From Gluconacetobacter takamatsuzukensis (GTDB lineage: Bacteria; Pseudomonadota; Alphaproteobacteria; Acetobacterales; Acetobacteraceae): a stretch of DNA of 64,000 nt. The notes under the pieces are model-generated. The model did no database searches. It had not been told where the DNA came from and saw only the letters and a program-made list of their open reading frames with translations. Position 1 is the stretch's first letter; every line of letters starts with the position of its first letter. The DNA is taken from NCBI RefSeq assembly GCF_014174275.1, contig NZ_JABEQK010000011.1, forward strand, positions 62,001 to 126,000, written 5' to 3'. Position numbers and translations under genes: made by a program. This document shows, piece by piece, positions 8,809 through 17,742 of the stretch.

Positions 8809-9707
8809 CCCTGTCCCCCCTCTTCTCCGCGCTGGCCATATCTGCCGGCCTCCTGTCCCAACCCGCCGTGGCGGGTTGTCTCGACAATGTCCGGGCAGCC
8901 GGCGTCATGCGCGTGGGCAACGGCCTGCTCGGCGCGCACCCCTCGCTCTGGCAGGATCGCGACGGCGTCTATCACGGGATCGACGCGGACATCCTTCAGG
9001 AACTGACGCGCCGCATGAACCTGCCGCGTTCGGAGTTCATGATCACCGAATGGTCGACCATGGTGCCGGGCCTCAAGGCCGGACGGTGGGACATCGTCCT
9101 GTCGGACGTAAACATCACCCAGGAACGTCGGGTGATGGGGCACGTCCTGTTTTCGTCGCCCTATTTCATGCTGTACGATTATATCATCGTACCCGAGAAT
9201 TCGCCGATCCACTCCCTTGCCGACATGAAAGGCAAGATCATCGGCTCGGTTCTCGGCACCAACGATTCCGCCACGGCGCATCGCCTTGTGGAGCACGGCA
9301 TCGGCGCGGCCGTCGCCGATTACGACACGTTCGGCGATCCGTTCCTCGCGCTGCATAATGGCCAGATCGATGCGGTCGTTGTCGACCAGGGTACGCTCCA
9401 CGCCCAGCAGGCGCATTTCAAGGGGCTGCGCACCGTCGGCGGCCCGGTTTTCTACACACCCAAGCCGCGCTGGGCCACGGCGGAAGCCGGCGCCTCCTAT
9501 CGCCTCGGCAGCGAGGGCGTGGTTGTGCCCGAGCACTGCCCCGACCTGCTCGCGGCCGTCAACGTCGCACTGGACAGTATGCGGGAAGATGGCACGATCA
9601 GAACGATCCTCAAGCGTTACGGCGTGTGGGAGCCGCAGCAGGATCACCTCATCAAGACGCCCCCCGCCCCGCCGGACGAAAAAATCGGAACCGGCGAAAA
9701 AGGTTGA
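8805..9707 (+). CDS. Amino-acid-type ABC substrate-binding protein
   Basis: A 300-residue periplasmic binding protein of family 3 (SBP_bac_3), the type that binds polar amino acids, histidine among them. The GTG start overlaps the PhyH stop (GTGA). Residues 1-24 form a hydrophobic signal sequence ending PAVAGC; VAGC fits a lipobox, so Cys25 may be lipidated. Family landmarks include VMRVGNG, GIDADILQELTRR, SDVNITQERR and GSVLGTNDS. The C-terminal tail is proline- and lysine-rich. Permease and ATPase genes follow at once. Given the operator and hut neighbours, the ligand is probably histidine-like. Confidence 0.88.
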   Translation: MTLSPLFSALAISAGLLSQPAVAGCLDNVRAAGVMRVGNGLLGAHPSLWQDRDGVYHGIDADILQELTRRMNLPRSEFMITEWSTMVPGLKAGRWDIVLSDVNITQERRVMGHVLFSSPYFMLYDYIIVPENSPIHSLADMKGKIIGSVLGTNDSATAHRLVEHGIGAAVADYDTFGDPFLALHNGQIDAVVVDQGTLHAQQAHFKGLRTVGGPVFYTPKPRWATAEAGASYRLGSEGVVVPEHCPDLLAAVNVALDSMREDGTIRTILKRYGVWEPQQDHLIKTPPAPPDEKIGTGEKG

Positions 9708-9716
9708 GCCTGCCGT

Positions 9717-10427
9717 ATGTATAATTTCTTCTTTTTCGAGGTTCCCGAACACCTGCCGTTCCTTCTCAAGGGCGCGCTGGTCACGATCGAACTTTCACTC
9801 ATCTCGATGGTTCTCGGCACCGCTCTGGGCTTTTTCCTTGCTATCGGGCGCCTGTCGTCCCGGCGCCTGCTTCGCCTGCCGATGGACATTTTCGTCGAAA
9901 TCATGCGTGACACGCCGCTGATCGTGCAGCTTCTGCTCATCTATTTCTCGCTGCCTGAAGCCGGGATCGTCCTCAGCGCGTTCTGGGCCGGCATTGCGGG
10001 GCTGACACTCAATCTGGCAGCCTATCTCTCCGAAGTGTTCCGGGCCGCCATCTCGGCGGTCGATCCGGGCCAGAAGGCCGCCGCCATCTCGCTCGGCATG
10101 TCGCCCGTCGCCGTCTATCGACGCGTCGTCATTCCCCAGGCCGGCCTGGCCGCCCTCCCCACGCTCGGCGGTTATTTCATTGCCCTGCTCAAGGACTGTT
10201 CGCTCGTCTCGTTCATTTCGGTCAACGAGTTGCTGCGCCACGCGACGATCGTCATTTCCGACACGTTCGACAGCATGAACACCTATATCATGGTGGCGAT
10301 CATCTATTTCGTGATGAGCTTCGTCAGCGCACGCATCATCCGTCACATCGAGGTCCGGCTGGCACCCACCAACCGGCGCGGCACGATCAGCGTCCCTCTG
10401 ACCATGGACAAGGAGGGCGCACGTTGA
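9717..10427 (+). CDS. Amino-acid ABC transporter permease (HisMQ type)
   Basis: A 236-residue inner-membrane permease with about five hydrophobic segments, typical of the HisM/GlnP family. The EAA loop is visible as the segment around AAAISLGMSPVAVYRRVVIPQA (residues about 120-141), which contacts the ATPase. Only one permease gene is present, so it probably works as a homodimer. It starts 9 bases after the binding-protein stop and overlaps the ATPase start, which is part of the same tightly packed operon. Confidence 0.9.
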   Translation: MYNFFFFEVPEHLPFLLKGALVTIELSLISMVLGTALGFFLAIGRLSSRRLLRLPMDIFVEIMRDTPLIVQLLLIYFSLPEAGIVLSAFWAGIAGLTLNLAAYLSEVFRAAISAVDPGQKAAAISLGMSPVAVYRRVVIPQAGLAALPTLGGYFIALLKDCSLVSFISVNELLRHATIVISDTFDSMNTYIMVAIIYFVMSFVSARIIRHIEVRLAPTNRRGTISVPLTMDKEGAR

Positions 10428-11203
10428 CCTCCTTCTCGCCATCCTCTCCCGTCCTGCTGGTACGCCAGCTTCGCAAATCCTTCCGCGGCGCACCCGTCCT
10501 CAAGAGTGTCGACCTGGCCATCCACCAGGGCGAGATCGCCTGCCTGATCGGGCCGAGCGGCGCCGGCAAATCGACGATCCTGCGCTGCATCAACTTCCTC
10601 GAACGCCCCGATTCCGGCGAGATCACCTTTTTCGGCGAGCGCCTGTGCTCGGAAGATGGAAACATCTTCCACATCGCGCCGGAACGCACCCTCCAGCATG
10701 CCCGCGCCCGGATGCCGATGGTGTTCCAGCACTTCAATCTGTTCTCGCATCGCACGGTCATCGGAAATGTCATGGAAGGACAGATGGTCGTCCTGCACCG
10801 CAATAGGGACGAGGCGCGAGACCGCGCCCGCGCCTGCCTCGCCCGGGTCGGCATGCTGGAACGCGCCGAGTTCTACCCCGACCAGCTTTCCGGCGGCCAG
10901 AAACAGCGCGTGGCGATCGCCCGCGCACTGGCTATGTCTCCAGCCCTCATCCTGTTCGACGAACCGACAAGTGCGCTCGACCCGGCACTCGTGCAGGAGG
11001 TGCAGGGCGTGATGCGCGATCTGTCGGCCGAGGGCATGACCATGCTGATCGTCACCCATGACATGCGTCTCGTGAAGAGCATCGCGACGACGATCCATTT
11101 CTGCGCCGACGGCCATATCGCCGAAAGCGGATCGCCCGCGCTTCTCTTTGGCGACACAGCCCCGTCCCGCATCCAGTCCTTCATGGACGCGGCCGCACAT
11201 TAA
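10424..11203 (+). CDS. Amino-acid ABC transporter ATP-binding protein
   Basis: A 259-residue ABC ATPase of the HisP/GlnQ class. Walker A is GPSGAGKS (43-50), the Q-loop lies in MVFQHFNLFSHRT, the signature is LSGGQKQR near residue 155, Walker B is LILFDEPTSALD, and the switch histidine is in VTHDM. The start is TTG 10424, supported by AAGGAGGG at 10410-10417 and a 4-base overlap (TTGA) with the permease stop. It powers the importer encoded just upstream. Confidence 0.93.
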   Translation: MTSFSPSSPVLLVRQLRKSFRGAPVLKSVDLAIHQGEIACLIGPSGAGKSTILRCINFLERPDSGEITFFGERLCSEDGNIFHIAPERTLQHARARMPMVFQHFNLFSHRTVIGNVMEGQMVVLHRNRDEARDRARACLARVGMLERAEFYPDQLSGGQKQRVAIARALAMSPALILFDEPTSALDPALVQEVQGVMRDLSAEGMTMLIVTHDMRLVKSIATTIHFCADGHIAESGSPALLFGDTAPSRIQSFMDAAAH

Positions 11204-11246
11204 GCACCATGCCGCCCCCCTTCCCGAGACTTCGACGCAGGTGAAC

Positions 11247-12635
11247 ATGACCGAGTGCCCGACCATGACCGTCCCCCATCATCTCCCGGAAGCAGGGGTG
11301 GAGTTCCAGACGATCTACCCCGTGGCAGCCTCCGAGCGTCACGGGCGGGCGAAGGATCTGTTCGGTCTGTGGTTCGGCGCGAACATGACCATGCTCACCG
11401 TGACCACAGGCGGAGTGATGCGCGGCACCTTCCATCTGACGCCCCTCACCGCACTGGTCGCCGCCATCGTCGGCAATCTCGTCGGGGGTCTTTTCATGGC
11501 GCTCCATGCCGCCCAGGGGCCGCATCTGGGCATTCCGCAGATGGTGCAGTCCCGTGCGCAATTTGGCATGCTCGGCGCCGCTCCGATGACGGCGCTGATC
11601 GTCATCATGTTCCTCGGCTTTTCGGCATCCAACCTCGTCCTCGGCGCCCAGGGCCTGTCCACGATCGTTCACGGACTGGATGGCACGCCGGGCATGGTCG
11701 CCGTAGCCCTGCTCTCGCTCGCCCCGGCGGTCCTCGGCTACCGCGCCATCCACAGCGCCACACGCCTCGCCGCGTTTTTATGCGGCGGGGCCGTCTTCGC
11801 CTGTCTCGGCGTCGCGTTCATGAGCGTCCCGCATACCGCCGCGTGGTGGCTCTCCGATGGCGATGACACGATCCCTGGTTTTCTCGGGGCCATGTCCATC
11901 GCCGCGCTATGGCAGATCGCATACGCCCCCTACGTCTCGGACTATTCGCGCTATCTGCCCAGCAGCAGGGCCGGAGAGCGTCAGGCTTTCCATGCAACCT
12001 ATTGGGGCTGCGTTCTGGGCTCCTTCATCGCCATGCTTGTCGGCGTCGTGACGGGCGCAAACGTCACGACGGTCCTGACGCGCGCCTTTGGCGCATGGGG
12101 CGCCCCGGTGCTCGGCATCCTTTCGCTTGGCATCATCGTCGCCAACGCCATGAATCTCTATTGCGGCGCGCTTTCCTCCATCACGGTCTTCCAGACGGTC
12201 GTGCCATCAAGACATTTCGGCCGTGGCTGGAGAATCGGCGTAACGACCGGCCTCCTCATCGTCTCGCTGGTCGTCGCGATCGCGATGGCTTCACAGTTCG
12301 ACGCCGCCTACGCGGGTTTTCTGGAATTGCTGATGGCCATCATGGTGCCATGGTCCGCCATCAATCTGGTCGATTATTATATCCTGCGCCACGGCAGCTA
12401 CGATATTCCCTCCTTCTTCGCCGCAGACGGTGGCATCTATGGCCGCTTCAACATCCCGGCGCTCGCGGCCTATGTTTTTGGCCTGGTGGTCCAGATCCCC
12501 TTCCTGGCCAACGCGCTGTACGAAGGCCCTGTCGCAAGATTTTTCGGGGGCGCCGATCTGTCATGGGTCTTCGGCCTGTCCCTGACGGGCCTCGCATACG
12601 CGGCGGCCGTACGTCTCGCACCGAAATCCACCTGA
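11247..12635 (+). CDS. NCS1 family permease (cytosine/purine-type)
   Basis: A 462-residue membrane protein with about twelve hydrophobic helices, matching nucleobase-cation symporter 1 (CodB/HyuP-like). Landmarks are FGLWFGANMTMLT in helix 1, YAPYVSDYSRYLP in the middle and VPWSAINLVDYYILR near the end. Members carry cytosine, allantoin, hydantoins or other small heterocycles. ATG 11247 was chosen over the upstream frame at 11148, which overlaps the ATPase, and over ATG 11265. As the last gene after the ABC operon it would give a second uptake route for an imidazole-type compound. Confidence 0.85.
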   Translation: MTECPTMTVPHHLPEAGVEFQTIYPVAASERHGRAKDLFGLWFGANMTMLTVTTGGVMRGTFHLTPLTALVAAIVGNLVGGLFMALHAAQGPHLGIPQMVQSRAQFGMLGAAPMTALIVIMFLGFSASNLVLGAQGLSTIVHGLDGTPGMVAVALLSLAPAVLGYRAIHSATRLAAFLCGGAVFACLGVAFMSVPHTAAWWLSDGDDTIPGFLGAMSIAALWQIAYAPYVSDYSRYLPSSRAGERQAFHATYWGCVLGSFIAMLVGVVTGANVTTVLTRAFGAWGAPVLGILSLGIIVANAMNLYCGALSSITVFQTVVPSRHFGRGWRIGVTTGLLIVSLVVAIAMASQFDAAYAGFLELLMAIMVPWSAINLVDYYILRHGSYDIPSFFAADGGIYGRFNIPALAAYVFGLVVQIPFLANALYEGPVARFFGGADLSWVFGLSLTGLAYAAAVRLAPKST

Positions 12636-12658
12636 TTTCATTTCCGATACGAATATCA

Positions 12659-12687
12659 TTGACTATACTCGTATAGACATCTTAGGC
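12659..12687 (+). promoter_or_regulatory. Promoter with embedded HutC-like operator (TonB receptor)
   Basis: TTGACT (12659-12664) is followed 17 bases later by TTAGGC. The core GTATAGAC at 12671-12678 starts 12 bases after the -35, exactly as at 7938. CTATAC-TC-GTATAG (12664-12677) is a perfect 6-base dyad. The match with the 7926 promoter suggests control by the same repressor. Confidence 0.6.
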
Positions 12688-12701
12688 TCCAAACGAGCAG
12701 C

Positions 12702-12722
12702 AAAGCCGCCTCGGCGGGCTTT
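12702..12722 (+). promoter_or_regulatory. Leader hairpin before the TonB receptor gene
   Basis: AAAGCC (12702-12707) pairs with GGCTTT (12717-12722) around a GC-rich GCC-TC-GGC loop. It lies in the roughly 100-base leader between the promoter and ATG 12792. No T-run follows, so it is a weak terminator at best; it could be the relic of a terminator for the upstream operon or an mRNA-stability element. Confidence 0.3.
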
Positions 12723-12791
12723 CGGGAATTGCACCAGCTCATCACAGCAAGGCTCGTGAAGCCGATTGCATGACCTATTGGGTGGATAAAT

Positions 12792-15245
12792 ATGCAAATA
12801 ATGCCATTATCGAAATTATGCCTGTTCTCCACCATGCTCATTTCGATCGGTACGGCAGCAGCCTCCGCGCAGACCGATGCTTCGACGAAAGCCGGAACCG
12901 CTGCGAAGCACAGCCCGGTCGCCCAGACCACGAAGACACAGGCCGCCCCCGCCCCGACGAAACCTCCCGCGTCCGCGCAGACGCCGGCGATCTATCTCAG
13001 CTCGACGTCCGAGACCTACGACGTCCGGGCCCCGCACATCACGCGCGGCGCGCTGGTCACGGTCAGCCAGAAGCTTCTCTCGCAGGCACCCGCCGGCACG
13101 AATCCGCTGAAAGTCCTCTCGCAGCTTCCCGGCGTCATGTTCCAGTCGGCCGAACCACAGGGCATCGACATCTGGTCCCAGCAGCTCTTCATGCATGGTT
13201 TCCAGCAGCAGGAAATCGGCTTCACGCTGGACGGCATGCCCCTCGGCGAACAGTCGCTGCGCAATTACAACGGCCTGAATACGCTCCTCGCGATCTCGTC
13301 CGAAAACGTCGCACGCATCGACGTGTCGCAGTCTGCCGGCGCCGAAGAGGTTGCCTCCACAAGCAATCTCGGCGGCTCCCTGGCCTATGTCTCGCGCGAT
13401 CCATCGCACAAGCTGGGCGGCACCATCAGCCAGGGCTTCGGCAGCTATGCGAATTACCACACGTTCCTGCGCTTCGACAGCGGCGACCTGAACCGGACCG
13501 GAACCCGCTTCTACACATCCTATAGCCGCCAGGACGGCCAGATCTGGAAAGGCACCGGCGACCAGTTCGTCCAGCAGGTCAACGCAAAGCTCATCCAGCC
13601 CCTCGGCGCCGAGAGCTTCCTCTCCGCCTATTTCGACTGGGCGGACGAACATCAGTTCTCGACCCCCGACGCCTCTCCCGAAGTCATCCAGAAGGTCGGC
13701 TACAACGTCACGAACTACTATAACGGCAAGCAGAGCGGCCTTCAGGCCGCCATCAACGCCGCAAACGGCATTTTCCCGTCCTCGTTCGCAGGCCTGGAAG
13801 ACCCCGAGGATTCCGCTTATTACGACGCGACCCTCAACAGCGCAGATTACATGGGCGGCATCCGCGCCCATCTGCAACTCACGGACCACCTCCTGTGGGA
13901 CACGACGGCCTATGGACACGGCGAAACCAACCAATCCACATGGACGACACCCTACTACCCATCCCCCAATGGATCGCCTCTTTCGGAACTGAGAAAGGCA
14001 CCCGCGATCCAGCGTTTCGGCATCCTGTCACGTATCCATTATGATACCGAAAATAACCAGCTCGGCGGCGGCGTGTGGTACGAGAACAACAATTACCGTT
14101 CTCCCCAGTATGATTTCTCAATGCCAAATATCGTCGACGGCAAGCTCACTTCGGTCCTGCCCAATCCGCTGGATTATTGGAAGAACCCGTTCGCGGAAAT
14201 CTTCAATCAGGACTACAACACCAATACGTTCACCGCTTTCGTTCAAGATACCTATCATCCGATCGAGCATCTCGCGCTGCATTTCGGTTTCAAATCCGTT
14301 CTCAGCACGACGCGCGTCGGCAACGGCTATGCCAATCCCGATTATTATGGCGCAGGAACGCAGCTCGCCAGCGGCGTCGGCCTGACCACCGCAAAGCCCT
14401 TTCTGCCGCATATCAGCGCGGACTGGCACTTCATGAAACATAACGAGCTTTTCTTCGACATTTCCGAGAATGTTCATACCTACGCGCAATGCGGATACAA
14501 GCTGTGCGCCTCACCCTTCGCCGTCACGCAAGGCGCCTTCGATGCCGGAAAATCGTCCTTCCGGCCGGAAACGGACTGGACCTACGCGGTCGGCTATCGC
14601 TATTCCAGCGAACGCGTGGGCCTGTCGCTCTATGGCTACCGGACCAACTTCAATAACCGTCTCCAGCAGGTAACCTCCGGTTCCGCGGTCAATCCGTTCT
14701 CGACAGTGGCCAATGTCGGCGGCGTAACGATGAACGGCGCGGATGCCGCGCTGACCCTCATGCCGATCCGCAACCTGATGTTCACCAACAGCTTCAGCTA
14801 TAATCACGCGACCTACGACAACAACATCACCGAAGCCGGCACCGTCTACCATCTCAAGGGCGCGCAAATCGTCAATTACCCGCGCTACATGTACAAGACG
14901 CGCCTGTCCTATGACTGGAACGGCCTGACCGCCTATATCGACGCGAGCTACAACAGCAAGCGGAATTTCAGCTATACGGGCGACGTGAAAGCGCCGGCCT
15001 ACTGGCTCTCCAACCTCGGCATCCAGTACAACCTCACCAGGCTGAAACCCGTCCAGCGGAGCATCCGGTCGGTCAAGGACCTGACACTGTCCTTCAGCGT
15101 GGCCAACCTGCAGAACAACCACTACATCGCGACGATGGGCGAAAACGGCAACCCGCTGAACATAGACAGCGGCGCCTTGGCCTATCAGTCGTTCCTGGTC
15201 GGCGCACCGCGCATGTTCTTCGGCTCGCTGACCGCCAATTTCTGA
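12792..15245 (+). CDS. TonB-dependent outer-membrane receptor
   Basis: An 817-residue receptor. Residues 1-26 are a signal peptide ending ASAQ. A long Ala/Pro/Thr/Lys-rich linker follows, then the plug (about residues 70-215, with PLKVLSQLPGVMFQS, QQEIGFTLDGMPLG and ARIDVSQSAGAEE), then a 22-strand barrel ending in phenylalanine (LTANF). It would bring a scarce or bulky substrate across the outer membrane using TonB/ExbBD encoded elsewhere. Its promoter carries the same operator as the upstream transport operon, so a histidine-derived or imidazole ligand is more likely than a siderophore. A strong terminator follows. Confidence 0.9.
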   Translation: MQIMPLSKLCLFSTMLISIGTAAASAQTDASTKAGTAAKHSPVAQTTKTQAAPAPTKPPASAQTPAIYLSSTSETYDVRAPHITRGALVTVSQKLLSQAPAGTNPLKVLSQLPGVMFQSAEPQGIDIWSQQLFMHGFQQQEIGFTLDGMPLGEQSLRNYNGLNTLLAISSENVARIDVSQSAGAEEVASTSNLGGSLAYVSRDPSHKLGGTISQGFGSYANYHTFLRFDSGDLNRTGTRFYTSYSRQDGQIWKGTGDQFVQQVNAKLIQPLGAESFLSAYFDWADEHQFSTPDASPEVIQKVGYNVTNYYNGKQSGLQAAINAANGIFPSSFAGLEDPEDSAYYDATLNSADYMGGIRAHLQLTDHLLWDTTAYGHGETNQSTWTTPYYPSPNGSPLSELRKAPAIQRFGILSRIHYDTENNQLGGGVWYENNNYRSPQYDFSMPNIVDGKLTSVLPNPLDYWKNPFAEIFNQDYNTNTFTAFVQDTYHPIEHLALHFGFKSVLSTTRVGNGYANPDYYGAGTQLASGVGLTTAKPFLPHISADWHFMKHNELFFDISENVHTYAQCGYKLCASPFAVTQGAFDAGKSSFRPETDWTYAVGYRYSSERVGLSLYGYRTNFNNRLQQVTSGSAVNPFSTVANVGGVTMNGADAALTLMPIRNLMFTNSFSYNHATYDNNITEAGTVYHLKGAQIVNYPRYMYKTRLSYDWNGLTAYIDASYNSKRNFSYTGDVKAPAYWLSNLGIQYNLTRLKPVQRSIRSVKDLTLSFSVANLQNNHYIATMGENGNPLNIDSGALAYQSFLVGAPRMFFGSLTANF

Positions 15246-15266
15246 CTCCTGTGATCGTCAATCGGG

Positions 15267-15302
15267 CCTGGGCGCGTCCATCAAACGCGCCCAGGTTTTT
15301 TT
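15267..15302 (+). terminator. Rho-independent terminator after the TonB receptor
   Basis: CCTGGGCGCGT (15267-15277) pairs perfectly over 11 bases with ACGCGCCCAGG (15285-15295) across a 7-base loop, followed by seven T residues (15296-15302). This is the clearest terminator in the window and closes the operator-controlled TonB unit. Confidence 0.92.
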
Positions 15303-15324
15303 GACCCAAGAAGGTCCTGAATGC

Positions 15325-16494
15325 ATGAGCCAGATACCACGCGACGCAACCCTCGACTGGCTTGCCTGCCTGATCGCCCATCGCAGCGTGTCCTCTCTGT
15401 CGAACATGACACTCATCGACGACGTGGCGGCTCATTTTCACACCCTCGGCCTGGACGTTCGGCGCACGACGAACGACGAAGGCACAAAAGCCAATCTGTT
15501 CGCCACGTTACCGGGGCGCGCCGGGGCATACGAAAACGGCCTGGTCCTGTCGGGTCACACCGATGTGGTTCCCGTCGAAGGCCAGGACTGGGCGTCGGAT
15601 CCGTTCACGATGAGCATACGCAATGGCCGCGTCCATGGACGCGGCGCCTGCGACATGAAAGGCTTTCTTGGCGTGATGCTCGGCCTTAGCCAGGAACTGG
15701 GCGAGCACCCTCCCCTTCACCCCGTCCATTTTGCCTTGTCTTTCGATGAGGAACTGGGCTGCCTCGGCGCCCCGCTGATGATCCGCGACATCGTGGCGAA
15801 AGGCTATCGCCCACGCGCCTGCATCGTCGGCGAACCGACGGAGATGGGCCCCGTTATTGCGCACAAGGCGTCGCGGGTATTCGAATGCCACGTCCGGGGA
15901 AAAGCCTGCCACTCCTCGCGGCCGCAGGATGGCGTCAATGCCATCACCTACGCTTCAAGGATCGTCGCCTTTCTTCACACGCTCGGCGACCGTATCCGAC
16001 TTGAGGAAGGTGAAGATCCGGCCTTCGATCCGCCCTACGGCACGCTGGTGGTCGGCACAATCCGGGGCGGCGTTGCGACGAACAGCGTCCCGGAAGCCTG
16101 CACACTCACCTTCACGTTCCGCACCCTGCCCCCAACGAACGCCGCCCGCATCGAAGATATCATCCGCACATATATCACCAACGACATCCTGCCCGACATG
16201 CAGCAGGAAGATCCCACGGCCGACGTCACCCTTCATCGCCGCGCCTCGGTCCCGGCAATGCAGGCTGACCACTGCGAAGCCGTCACTTCAATGATCGCGT
16301 TGCTGGACAAGACGCAAGAAAGTTGCGTCTCCTACGGGACCGAGGCCGGACTTTTTCAGGAAGCGAGCATCCCCACTCTCGTCTGCGGCCCGGGCTCCAT
16401 CCTTCAGGCCCACAGGGCCGACGAATATGTAACGCTGGATCAACTGGCCCAATGCGAAGCCTGGCTCCGGAAAGTCATCGCCCGAGATAAGTAA
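15325..16494 (+). CDS. ArgE-like M20 metallo-deacylase
   Basis: A 389-residue M20A peptidase-family enzyme most like acetylornithine deacetylase. Metal and catalytic residues are visible: His78 and Asp80 (SGHTDVVP), Asp110 (GACDMKG), Glu142-Glu143 (DEELGC), Glu170 (GEPTEMG) and a late histidine in ILQAHRADE. Such enzymes remove N-acyl groups from amino acids. AAGAAGG precedes ATG 15325; a TTG at 15301 is possible but lies in the terminator tail. No arginine genes are nearby. Next to the histidine island it could release a free amino acid from an N-acylated import substrate, but a housekeeping arginine role is possible. Confidence 0.85.
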   Translation: MSQIPRDATLDWLACLIAHRSVSSLSNMTLIDDVAAHFHTLGLDVRRTTNDEGTKANLFATLPGRAGAYENGLVLSGHTDVVPVEGQDWASDPFTMSIRNGRVHGRGACDMKGFLGVMLGLSQELGEHPPLHPVHFALSFDEELGCLGAPLMIRDIVAKGYRPRACIVGEPTEMGPVIAHKASRVFECHVRGKACHSSRPQDGVNAITYASRIVAFLHTLGDRIRLEEGEDPAFDPPYGTLVVGTIRGGVATNSVPEACTLTFTFRTLPPTNAARIEDIIRTYITNDILPDMQQEDPTADVTLHRRASVPAMQADHCEAVTSMIALLDKTQESCVSYGTEAGLFQEASIPTLVCGPGSILQAHRADEYVTLDQLAQCEAWLRKVIARDK

Positions 16495-16849
16495 GATCAT
16501 TGCGGAGAAATGCGGGAATTACGATTCATTCCAGAACGGGAATTGCATTCAATGGCAAGGTCCGCGTCTATGACGCCTGACCGTAAATGTGGGCTGGTGA
16601 GCGAGAGCGGCCTGCCGGGTCCTGCACTCCTCCACCTTGCAATAAAATGTTGTAAAATTCGAAAGAGAGCACGTATGATTGAATCAACGTGACATCTCAC
16701 CCGCATGCCCATACGGCGGTTGCATGTCGACGTCCGATCACACGGGAGGGAGCCGGGCAGCTAGCCCTCCTCTGCCATCGCATCAGATGGAAGCCGTTTA
16801 TAGCGCATCGTGATAAATCGGCCATAGATCAGGCAAAGAGGGCGGCTGC
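16495..16849 (+). other. Intergenic region between region 1 and the EPS locus
   Basis: About 355 bases with no convincing ORF or terminator. It probably contains the promoter of the oxygenase gene at 16850. It marks the boundary between the imidazole island and the EPS locus. Confidence 0.5.
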
Positions 16850-17704
16850 ATGGTTCCGGATATCGAAACACGATCGGAAAACCCTTATGCTGTCCGGGAT
16901 CTCCATCTTATGGACCAGCCGGACCAGCTGAAAGCACAATATCTGGCGGCCAGACCCTTCCCCCATCTGATCATCGACGACCTGTTTCCCGCCGCCTGGC
17001 TGCTTGGCATTTTGAAGGAGTGCCACGAGGACCGCAATTTGCGCTGGAAATCCTTCGATACAGCATTACAAAAGAAACGCGGCACCGAACCGGACTCCGA
17101 TTTCCCACCATATCTTCAAAGATATTTCGATTTCGTCAATTCCGGTCCGTTTCTCCGGCTCCTGACGCGATTGACCGGGATTGAATCCCTGCTTCCCGAT
17201 CCCACGCTTTATGGCGGCGGCCTGCATGTCGTCTCGGGGCAGGGATTTTTCGACCTGCACGTCGATTTCCAGCATCATCCCAGGACGCTACTGACCAACC
17301 GCCTGGCGATCATAACCTATCTTAACGAAGAATGGGATCAGGCATGCGGTGGTAATCTGGAGTTATGGGAAATCGCGCCGGCACGGCGCGCGGTCGAGAT
17401 CATTCCGCATTTCGGACGGACCGTTCTGATGGCGCAATCCGCAATCGCGGCGCATGGCCACCCCACGCCGATCCTCCCGGGACGCGAACGTATCGCGGTG
17501 ATCGCCTATTTTTATACCAGCGATCCCGCCACCCTGCGCATCGATCGGCGCCGGACGTCCACACTCTACGTCCCACGAACCGGCCGATCGGCCAATGCAC
17601 GCCTGCAGGCAGCCCTCCATAACGTTCTGCCCCAGCCAATCATCAGGGGTCTGAGAACCGTCCGCCATAGCCTGCGCGCGCCACGGCGCTCCAGCAAGCG
17701 TTAG
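16850..17704 (+). CDS. Prolyl-4-hydroxylase-like 2OG-Fe(II) oxygenase
   Basis: A 284-residue oxygenase. The C-terminal half has the P4Hc pattern: His137-x-Asp139 (DLHVDFQHHP), NRLAIITYLNEEW, CGGNLELW, a distal histidine in AAHGHP (202 or 204), and Arg214 in RIAVIAYFY for 2-oxoglutarate. The N-terminal half begins with FPHLIIDDLFP, usual in Tpa1/P4H-like proteins. No signal peptide is seen, so it acts in the cytoplasm. It converges on the flippase gene with 38 bases between, at the edge of the EPS locus. Such proteins recur near cell-surface polysaccharide genes, but no substrate can be assigned from sequence. Confidence 0.82.
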   Translation: MVPDIETRSENPYAVRDLHLMDQPDQLKAQYLAARPFPHLIIDDLFPAAWLLGILKECHEDRNLRWKSFDTALQKKRGTEPDSDFPPYLQRYFDFVNSGPFLRLLTRLTGIESLLPDPTLYGGGLHVVSGQGFFDLHVDFQHHPRTLLTNRLAIITYLNEEWDQACGGNLELWEIAPARRAVEIIPHFGRTVLMAQSAIAAHGHPTPILPGRERIAVIAYFYTSDPATLRIDRRRTSTLYVPRTGRSANARLQAALHNVLPQPIIRGLRTVRHSLRAPRRSSKR

Positions 17705-17742
17705 CCGCCCGGTCCTGAATTCAGCCCCGGACAAACGAATGA

